Origin: Prosopocoilus inquinatus
Lineage: Eukaryota > Arthropoda > Insecta > Coleoptera > Lucanidae
Reading direction: 5' to 3'
Length of the DNA: 64,000 nt
Assembly: GCA_036172665.1 (NCBI GenBank)
Contig: CM069869.1
Location: 2,294,001-2,358,000, forward strand
Below, in pieces: positions 55,319 through 64,000 of the stretch. The translations under genes and the position numbers were made by a program. The number at the start of each line of letters is the position of its first letter. Position 1 is the stretch's first letter. The notes under the pieces are model-generated. The model saw nothing but the letters and a program-made list of their open reading frames with translations. It had not been told where the DNA came from and ran no database searches.

Positions 55319-57256
55319 TACAGCGTGGAAACTAAGTAGCGGATAAAATCCATAACTCCGTTAATATGTGTAATAAAGCAAAAATCTAAAAGGGGTATAG
55401 CGATTCAAATTACAGCGCATAAGAAGAAGTATATTTTGAGATATTTTCATGAATTTTTTTTTAAGTTATGACGTCATCAAGATTTTTTTTAAATGACAAC
55501 CTATATTTTTTATTTTTTATTTCGGTGGAATTCTTTAACCTGCTTTCAACAGTATAAAATTTTGGATCGATTACATAACAAAAAATTCAAGAAAAACGGC
55601 CATAAAAGTTTAATTGTAAAGTTGAAGAAATAAACAGAACATCAAGGTTTAAAACGAAACAAAATTAAGGTGTAAATAAACAAAATTTGATTTTGACAGT
55701 CATTGAAATCACAATAAATGTCCAAACTGACGACCATGCACCAACTGACAATACCCAAGACGCTCATAAAATTCATTTATTACATTTTAAATAGTTTGAG
55801 GTGTTATTAACCTACACTCCTGTCGAATTCTTTCTTTAAGATCGTCTAGGTTGTTAGGTCTATTTTTATACACCTTGCTTTTTAAGTACCCCCATAGAAA
55901 AAAGTCTAATGGCGTTAGATCAGGGGATCTAGCTGGCCATTCCATTGGACCTCTTCTTCCTATCCATCTACCTGGGAACATCTCGTCCAAATAACGTCGC
56001 ACATCAACTGCGTAGTGTGGCGGAGCACCGTCGTGTTGCATCCAAATGTTACTGTTTGGTACCTCACAGTCATTTTCATTAGGAAATAATATCGCCAATG
56101 CAGGTACTAATTCGAATTGTAAGAAGTGTAGATATTTCTCACCAGTTAAATTACCTTCGATAAAGAATGGACCTAAAATTCTGTCACCGACAATTCCTGT
56201 CCATACGTTGAGCTTCTGGGGATGTTGAGTATGAGCTTCTTGCATCCAGTGGGGATTTTCCCTAGACCAATATCGACAATTATGTCTGTTAACAGTTCCA
56301 TGTAAAGTAAAACTTGCCTCATCAGAAAAAATTATACGCTGCGAGAACATTGGATCACGATTGCAAATTTCCAACATTTCTTCACAAAATTCTTGTCTAT
56401 GATCATAGTCAGTTTCTGCTAACTCATGGACTAATTTTACTTTATACGGATGAAACTTTTGCATTTTTAAAAGTTTCAGTACCGAGGTATGGCTCAGATT
56501 GTGCTCTAAAGCAATGTCTCGACTAGTCGAATGCGGATTATTTTCTATTTCTAGTAAAATATCAAGCTGCACATCGTCAATTAATTTTGTCTTAGGGTGG
56601 CCAGTTTTTGGAAGGTCTTTCACAATACCGTAATTTCGAAATTTATTTTCTATTCTGCTGACTGTGGATTGACTTATTTGCTGATCAGGATATTTGTCTA
56701 TATAAAGTCGACACACCTCTTGATGAGTTCTAATTCGATCGCCATACCCAATCATCATTAGAACTTCAATTATTTGTTTTTCAGTCAGCAACACCATTTT
56801 GGTAAAAAGTTTTTAATAATTAGTGTAACTCCTACTATCCACAGGGAATAAAAACACTCACTTTATTGTGATAGGTATTTACAAGTTCTTGTCAATCAAA
56901 CAAATTTTGTTTGTTTTACACCTAGCTAACTAGATATTCTGTTAATTTCTTCAACTTTACAATTAAACTTTTATGGCCGTTTTTCTTGAATTTTTTGTTA
57001 TGTAATCGATTCAAAATTTTATACTGTTGAAAGTAGGTTAAAAAAACCCACCGAAATCAAAAATAAAAAATTTAGGTTGTCATTTAAAAAAAATTTTGAT
57101 GACGTCATAACTTAAAAAAAATTCATGAAAATATCTCAAAATATACTTCTTCTTATGCGCTGTAATTTGAATCGCTATACCCCTTTTAGATTTTTGCTTT
57201 ATTACAAATATTAACGGAGTTATGGATTTTATCCGCTACTTAGTTTCCACGCTGTA
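55319..57256 (-). mobile_element. DD41D mariner copy 2, nearly intact
   Basis: 1.94 kb with ends TACAGCGTGGAAACTAAG and its inverse, TA outside each. The terminal inverted repeats are about 325 bp, much longer than the roughly 30 bp of classical mariners. One transposase frame on the minus strand. Arms and coding region are almost identical to the copy at 6324-10699, which implies recent activity. Confidence 0.93.
55787..56797 (-). CDS. DD41D mariner transposase, C-terminally truncated by a stop
   Basis: 336 residues from ATG. N-terminal helix-turn-helix pair (about 1-115: SQSTVSRIENKF and SHTSVLKLLK), then an RNase H-like catalytic core. Catalytic Asp: D159 in IIFSDEASF, D256 in WMQHDGAPPHY, D298 in WPARSPDLTPLDFFLWG; 41 residues separate the second and third. 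It cuts the element out and reinserts it at TA. The stop at 55787-55789 is TAA where the sister copy has CAA, removing the last 26 residues; the lost codons remain readable down to 55709. All catalytic residues precede the stop, so loss of activity is likely but not certain. Confidence 0.92.
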   Translation of the reverse strand: MVLLTEKQIIEVLMMIGYGDRIRTHQEVCRLYIDKYPDQQISQSTVSRIENKFRNYGIVKDLPKTGHPKTKLIDDVQLDILLEIENNPHSTSRDIALEHNLSHTSVLKLLKMQKFHPYKVKLVHELAETDYDHRQEFCEEMLEICNRDPMFSQRIIFSDEASFTLHGTVNRHNCRYWSRENPHWMQEAHTQHPQKLNVWTGIVGDRILGPFFIEGNLTGEKYLHFLQFELVPALAILFPNENDCEVPNSNIWMQHDGAPPHYAVDVRRYLDEMFPGRWIGRRGPMEWPARSPDLTPLDFFLWGYLKSKVYKNRPNNLDDLKERIRQECRLITPQTI

Positions 57257-60200
57257 TATATATTGTAATCTCGTCAATTAATCCTTGAAATACTTTATTC
57301 TCTGAAAGTAATTTGTTTCTGTCTTAATTTGTAATCTGCTTAATTATTAATGTATCACTTCTAAGAACGATTCGGAGATGTTATTTCGTTCATCTCGAAA
57401 AAAATTGTCAGGCAAGGGCAAGGGTCGAAATCTCAGTCCATTAAGAAAAGGGCAGAGAGCGATTTCTGGCTAATTTCTGAACTCAAACCAGAAACGTTCA
57501 AACAAGGGAATTTGCATGTGACTGGTTAAGTGTTCATTAAAATTTTGGAAAAAAAACCAAAAAAAAGGAGGAGGAGGAATTTTTTATGTGATTTTTGTTG
57601 TAAGTCAAACCAGAAATTTTCAGACCAGAGTAAAAATAAAAAAAAGCTTTCTCACCCACTCATCGTAAGCTTCAGGGACATTTACAAGTTTAAACATGAC
57701 GAGCCCTTGTAAGTGATAGTTCTCTTTTATCGTTTAATCCCCCGATACTGCGATCTTTATTCACAATCTACTTTGTATTTGTTCAATGAATAAATACTAT
57801 TTTAAACTATTCAAAAAATTGTTTGCACTTGTTCTTCTCTAATATTCTTTTCATTTTTCTGTCTGTGAGAACAATTAGTTTCTTTTTTCTTCTACTGAAG
57901 ATTTTGCCTTGAAAGCAAGAAAAAATAATCATTCCTTAGCTACACTAGAAATTGTTAGAACCTTATTTATTATACAGATTGTACAGCACCATACGTAACA
58001 TAGCGATTTGCATGAGAACAAAAAAACAAATTCCTATGATATCTAATTAGAATAAAATTTTCATTTCTTCGCTAAACACGAAGCCTTTATTTAAGCAACA
58101 GATTCAAACATAAACAAACAATTCGTACGTTTATTCCAAATCGTCGGAGATGCGAACAATCCCTTATGCGTCTTGAAAAAAACTGAGCGTCAGTGTCGTC
58201 AACATTAGGAGTGTAAAATTCTCCACGAGCTGGTGAAAAAGTTTTTTATTACAAAATTTGTTACAGTTTTAAATCCTTTTCTTGCTGTGCATAAAAAGGA
58301 ATTAGATTTATTCCGTTACCATCGAGCTATTTTCTATTTTTAGTATGTCGGAAAGAGGTGTGCCGCCGCGGGCGAGTGAGCGGAATGTGTTTCACGACCG
58401 CTCGAGCCTGGAAATAAACTTAATTAAATAACCTGAATTCCCGAATCGCTTACTCTTCTTCTTATTCAGATCTTCGAAGAATGTGTTTCGTTATATGGAA
58501 TTTCAAGGAAGTTTATGGTTTATAGAATTATTCCAGGTGTCGCTAGAGCGGCGGCTTTCTTTTTTGCTTCCCGCTTTCGGCGAGTTGCGAAATATTGTAT
58601 TCGCTTCGTGGACGCTATCGTGACCCTTGATATTCAGTTCTCATTGGAAAGGGTTTATGTCACGTTCTGCCGGATTGGCTCACTCTCTTCGATCCTTTTC
58701 TTTCCTCCTGTTTGTCTTTTTCAACCCGTTACCCCGAATCGCGTTTACAACTAATCATTCTAGAATTAGATGTCGGGATGATCAAACGTTTCGTGTTTGT
58801 GCGTGTTTGGTGACCTTTTGAAGTATTCCCCTTGGGAAGGTGTGAAAAGAAATTGTCGATTTAGCCGGACCTACGTTGTTATTTTTGGATCTATTATATT
58901 TCGCCGATACTTCTCCATCGCTTATCGCATCTCGGAGGCGAATTAAATGCAACGAATGTCAAATACATGAGGGCCTTACTGAGGTTACGGACGTCCGGCA
59001 GTTGGCGACCATCGACACACACGAAACTCGACGTGCCGACGTAAGGTGGCGACAACCACGTGACAGCTGAGTACCGATTGACATCTACGTGAGAGTAACC
59101 CTTATGACCTCCACCAAATGTAACGTATTACTTTAATTATGCTACGCATTTAATGCATGTTTGTATATAACGCAGATATGGCGGCACTTGTGTGTGTGCA
59201 TTTAGTTTAATGTTGACTCAAATAAATTAAGCTGCGTTATGCTTAAGTCTGATAGACTGCCGATACACATTTTGTGAAGATTAATATTGACTGTTATTGA
59301 AGTTTATTAAGAGATTAAATCACATATTTCCAACGCCGTGTACGTACGTGTGATTTGTTAAAGTTAGTTGTTTTTCGTACTGTCATAGTGTTTATATTTT
59401 GTTTTAGTATACTTTTTAAGTACGGTGTGTGGTTTTATTGCGACGAACAAATATTTTGGATGGAAGAGTGAATTATTCTCCCGGAAATTTTTCGAAATTT
59501 TGGAGGCACGCTGCGATCCTTGGAGGACGGTTCAGCAGTGGCTTAGAAATCAGTCAGGGTCACTCTTCCTAGCGCCCTTGACCTTTGACGTCGCCCATCT
59601 TCATCTGCGAACTAGCTCGGGTCAGTTGATTGTCTTCTTCAGCGCTAATTTGCCACCGTTTTTCGTTAATTATTCAGGAGATAAAGTAAATTCGTTCAGG
59701 TGGCAGCAAGAAAAGGGGACACACAACGAATCCAAGATTAACGTATGTGTAAATGAATTGATTTTGAGTGTTTAACTGTTATAAATAATTAATTGTAATT
59801 AGTTCATCGTTATTTTGCATTAAATTTAAATTAAACGAACCGGAAATTCGTAAAAATCTTACAGAGAATATGCATGTATTGATCTTTTTTACGAAAAAAA
59901 TCCTAGATTATTCTTAAATTTCCTTCATATACATTTTCGTAATATTTTCATGAAATTCAAGTGAAACTCACTCACGGCTTTAACATTACATGTTATTATT
60001 ACGAGATTCCTAATGAAATCATTGAAAAGAAATTGCAAATTGCTAACATAAACAGAACAATTGTGAATTTATTAATTTTCGCGCGAGCGTTAAAAGCCGT
60101 GAAATTTCAAGAATAAACAGAAACCTTTTACCTGAGACGTCGCTGCTAAGGACGAGAACTTAGTTACACCCGCCGACCTTCAAAAGCTCAAAGCTCGCAG

Positions 60201-61809
60201 AAACGATTTTTGCGATCTCAAGGAGAGCATTACGCTTTGTCATGCATAAAACTGGTCATAAATATTTATGCGAACATTAAGAAACGACGCACGGTGGGAA
60301 ATGTGGCTTTCAAAACACATCTAGATTTCACCGGCTTCATTTTGATTCCGAAAGCAATTATAAAAAGGATTCACTTAAAGCAACCCACCCCCCGCGCCGC
60401 GGTCAAAGGGTTTTTTTCTTTCTTGAAACACTCGCAGGGGCAGGGGGCGAAATAGCAGTTTTTATTTGCCTTTTCAAGGACCGTCTCGTCTGTGATATGC
60501 AGAAGAGAATTCATTTGAATTTTGGACGCCCATGAATACGTAAAAACCTTATCTGCTTTATACGGTCCGCAAAAACGAACAAAAAAGCACACGTACAATA
60601 CATGGTTTTGCTTTTTAAATCATTCAGTTTCCGCCCACTTTTCATTCAGGATGAAAAAGAAAAGGATTATCTTAATCTCGCGTTCTCACAAAGGAATTCA
60701 GAAGTTTCGCGAATCAGTTGCAAACAAATCCAGATTTATTTTAGTAGGCATGAGAATACCCCGAGAATGAAAATAAATCTGCGCCGTGTTTCAGGCAATA
60801 ATAAATAAATAAATAACGTAAATTGGTACATAACTTAATTAATCTTCTATTACACATTTCAGACATTCCTCGCTGCTGTTTCAGGATGGAATTTATATTT
60901 GAAAATTCCGAGAGTATAAGCCGCTTTTAAAATGATTTATCCTCGTCCTCCGCGGTTATTACGCCTGCATAGATATAATTATGTTACAAGCGTCAATGCA
61001 CGAACTCTCTCTCTCTCTCTCTGTATCTCTTCAGTTAGCCAGCTGAATCGATAAAGTTTTTATTAAGGTCTCTCAATTTGTCCGAGCGACGTATGCTCGA
61101 ATCTATACGCGTTTAATGCGTTTTCCAATAAAACTCTATGTAAAAGTGGATTTAATAAACCGTACAGGAAAAAAAAAACTCTTTCAAGAAAGACGATATA
61201 AATAAATGCACGGGGCTTCTGAAAGCAATACCAATGATAATTCAATCATTTTTTCTTATTTTTTTATTGTTTTTCTTGAGAAGTTATGTCTGTTATTAAA
61301 ACGTCAGCTTTTGTGTCCTCGAGTCTGATAACTGTAAATTATTATTTTGTTACAAATTTACCGTTTTGTCTTGCAATTTACAAACATTTTAGCAGTCCGT
61401 GCAAAGCTTGACCTCGAATTTTCTTCTAGTTTGTAACCTGATTTTCGAAAATAAAGCCAGAAATCGATCTCTTTTTTTCCCGCGGTTTCCTGGACGAAGC
61501 CCACTTACATATTCAGAATTGTCCAAATAGGTTCACTCCTTCTGTTTTCTTAGCTAATCGACTTTCTTTATGTATTATAATCGTTCAAAGAAAAATACTT
61601 AATCTTTAAATACCAAAATGTATTATTTGTTATATTCGAATTTTGCGTTGACCGTTCCGATCGGGTAGGCTTTTCTCTGTGCGTGCGTGTTGAGCGCATT
61701 GCGGATGGCTGCCGGTAGCGCCTCTCCCTGTATCAGGTATTGCTGCTAAGTAGTGGTCACGTTTTTGAACGCGCTGTGAGCTGTGTGTTACTTCTGGATT
61801 TTTTATTTA
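57257..61809. other. 5' intron or flank, nothing recognised
   Basis: Short open frames at 58515, 59425, 60210 and elsewhere show no motif, and their codon content matches local composition. A (CT)n tract lies near 61005. GC-richer patches near 58340-58420, 58970-59060 and 61640-61800 could hold the missing 5' noncoding exon or promoter of the synaptotagmin gene, but no transcript evidence is available. Confidence 0.35.
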
Positions 61810-61817
61810 TAGATCAG

Positions 61818-62111
61818 CAGGGAAAAGAAATCGGCCCACTTGTTCCGGGAGCAGTACGAAAATTTATAGCGTTTTCGATTGGGATGCACTTTGTGCACTG
61901 AGTGTATTTTCATCTCTTTTTAACCACATGGAATAAAACGAGATGAAGAAACACTCAGTGCACATAGTATACCCCAAACGGAAACGCTATTAATATTCAG
62001 AGTTTATTATTACCGCTCAACAATTATATGCATCGGAGTTGTAGAAGGAGTAAACAATACATTCCGCGTTAAAAAGCATCCAACACTAAGTGGGCCCAAT
62101 TGTTTTCCCTG
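61818..62111. mobile_element. Non-autonomous hAT MITE with perfect 8-bp duplication
   Basis: 294 bp between two exact copies of TAGATCAG (61810-61817 and 62112-62119). The ends CAGGGAAAAGAAATCGGCCC and GGGCCCAATTGTTTTCCCTG are inverted repeats of hAT type. A second, inner inverted repeat surrounds GTGCACTGAGTGT. No coding capacity. Confidence 0.93.
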
Positions 62112-62395
62112 TAGATCAGTAAACCCACCGATGTTTCAGTCACTTCGTTGTTGCAGCCCCAGCAGGTTCTGGGACCGTTTGATCTGTTTTGAAGGACGTG
62201 CGTTTCTATTTCTGGCTTGCTGTACTCCAACAAGCCACGATTCTCCATGTTGTTACTTGGTTGTTTTCCACGTACGTTTACCGCTCGCGGTCGTAAAATT
62301 CACACATTTTCTTCCTCATAGCAAGTAGCCCTGGACCGATTTCCACCGCCGAATCCGTGCAGGGTGATTACCGCCTCGCTCATTCACATAGGCGT

Positions 62396-62690
62396 CGCTT
62401 CGAGGCACGATACGTACTCCTCATGCTTTTTGTTGAAGAAAATAAGTTAGACCGTTTCCGTTTTCGGGCCGTAGCCGCCGTCCTATTGAGTAAGAAATCT
62501 CCTTCTTTTTCTTTTCGTCCACGGAAAAGCGTCGCTCCAAAGGACAACACGATTTCCTCGTGCTTTTTGTTGAGGAAAATAAGTTAGTACCGTTCCTGTT
62601 TTCGGGCTGTAACGGCCGCCCCATTGAGTGAGAAATCTCCTTCTTTTTCTTTTCGTCCTCGGAAACATGTTACGTAACGTCAATCAACAA
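62396..62690. repeat. Two tandem copies of an about 140-bp repeat
   Basis: CTTTTTGTTGA.GAAAATAAGT, TTTTCGGGC, ATTGAGT.AGAAATCTCC and TTCTTTTTCTTTTCGTCC recur in order at about 62428-62520 and 62561-62660. A short third fragment may follow. Frames on both strands across it are repeat artefacts. Confidence 0.85.
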
Positions 62691-64000
62691 GCGTGGCTCC
62701 AGCCAGTGGTCGGATCCAGTGTGGGCCTGCAGTATTTTTCACCGACGAATCCGTTGAAAGGGAAGCGTTTGTTGCTGTGATAACATAGTCAGAGGAACTT
62801 TTGTTTTTATTTGTGCTCACACCCAATATATTATGCTGTTGTTGTCCCATACTTTGCGATACTTTACGAATTTTAGTAGTATTTGTTAACTGTTAATTTT
62901 GTTTTGACTCGGCACAGAGAGAGAATTTACGTAATTTTGGAACTTTTCTCTTTATTGTTTTTGATCGTCTTTTTTACTCTCATTCTGGTTTGTGCGCTTG
63001 ACACCATAATTTTTGGATATTCCTTTTGATGTTAAACAATTGTAAGCAACGTGAGAGTACTCCCACCGTTAACCCTATTCGGGGTTGCGCAATTTCACGT
63101 ACTATTTACCAGTTGCTTTAATAAACGTTGAGCTTTGTTTATTAATTTTATTTGGGGTGTACCATTGGAGAAAAGGATCCTGGGAAGCTGCATGAGGGGA
63201 CTTGTGGGGATATATTTTCCTTGCCCTTTAGTTGTGGGTTGTGTAACATTTACTGGAGGCACGGTAAGTTACGGTTGATGTACCCCCACAAGATGTGGGT
63301 CAAAACGGGCTACGCGCTCCTTTCGTTACCACGTGACATGTCAAAAGAAACTTTATAATTTCATTACAGACAATTTTTGGACAGAAGTATGACAATTTTA
63401 AAATTACTAAAATTTTAAGAATTAAAAATAAATTAAACAAATTGCGATAAACAGAGGAAAAGTGACGAAAACATTTGTAAACTTCTCGAAGCATTTGTTA
63501 GCTTCTAACTTTCTAAACTTTCTTCTCAGGTCGTGGATGTTTCTTCGGTTCAGTACTATGTTTAAATTCGAACAGAGCTGGAAAATTGACTGACAGAATA
63601 TTTTAGAATTTTAGAAATTTATCGACGAGGAAGATAAACACAAAGCAAAGATCAAGCAAATCAAGTCATACTCAGAACTGGCTGTCTTTCGCCTTGCCAA
63701 CTTTTAAAATTATCGCTTTATGTCACGTGATGGTATAGGCTAGCCCAGAATTCTTAGAATTCGTTCGAGCTGTAAGCTGTGTTACGGAAATACATAGAGC
63801 TTTCCTAAGACTCATTTCATTTTCCTCTGCGAATGCAATGCCTTCTATTACAGTGCGAAGTAGACGCTTCGCCTTTTTTTTTAACTTGATACGACAGTAT
63901 GACCTAATTTTTTAGCAATTGAGTTGGCTTTCGGTTGTAACTGCGCGTCTCGGATTTCTTCTACTGTCGACGTTTCGTTCTTCATTGCAGAAGAACTTTC
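62691..64000. other. 5' intron or flank, nothing recognised
   Basis: No exon, RNA gene or terminal repeat is evident up to the window edge. Confidence 0.4.

Noticed and set aside
59160..59775. Possible LTR and retroelement leader before GGTGGCAGCA
   Set aside because: Only a short word supports it; no gag-like frame or second LTR.
62421..62683. Two similar minus-strand frames rich in KRKRRRF
   Set aside because: They exist because the 140-bp tandem repeat is read twice; no start or splice support.

Overview
The window looks like euchromatic insect DNA. It is AT-rich, with short exons separated by very long introns that are packed with transposons. A beetle is plausible, but nothing in the sequence proves the order. 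It contains one host gene that I can support, on the minus strand. This is a synaptotagmin, best matching Syt12. Six coding exons between 38355 and 1682 join without a frame break into a 565-residue protein: an N-terminal membrane segment, a Ser/Pro-rich linker, a C2A domain with all five calcium-ligand Asp, and a C2B domain with a degraded calcium site. A seventh exon, at 36682-36527, has its own ATG and a GC-rich upstream region. It ends in the right phase to replace the membrane-anchor exon, so the gene probably makes a second isoform without the membrane anchor. The anchor exon has a splice acceptor just before its ATG, so at least one noncoding exon lies further upstream, and 38.4-64 kb is 5' intron or 5' flank.

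Layout. 1-1.68 kb: 3' flank with a long-TIR MITE. 1.68-10.9 kb: last intron, holding an apparent 8.5-kb inverted-repeat-flanked structure. Inside it are a TTA-flanked MITE, two 1.6-kb satellite units bounded by palindromic hinges, and a mariner (DD41D type) that was itself split by another transposon flanked by 8-bp target duplications. 10.9-11.6 kb: C2 exons. 11.6-20.5 kb: intron with foldbacks, a degenerate array carrying TGACCTTGA sites, and a 3.5-kb hAT-like relic. 20.5-21.5 kb: linker and C2A-start exons. 21.5-38.2 kb: intron with MITEs, several tandem duplications and a small array of hammerhead-ribozyme-like repeats at 34.8-35.1 kb. 38.85-41.6 kb: a hAT element keeping only a BED-type zinc finger. 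42-42.9 kb: a fossil DD34D mariner. 43.8-45.2 kb and 51.6-52.8 kb: Penelope-like retroelement (PLE) debris, including hammerhead-like terminal motifs and GIY-YIG endonuclease fragments. 47.7-48.0 and 49.2-51.0 kb: very long inverted repeats. 55.3-57.3 kb: a nearly intact DD41D mariner with a late premature stop. 61.8-62.1 kb: a hAT MITE with a perfect 8-bp duplication.

The exon chain rests on reading-frame continuity, GT/AG sites and C2-family residues. The transposon calls rest on terminal repeats, target duplications and protein motifs. I found no CRISPR array, operon, rRNA or tRNA. The most unusual material is the set of hammerhead-like PLE motifs and the satellite enclosed by an inverted-repeat pair.
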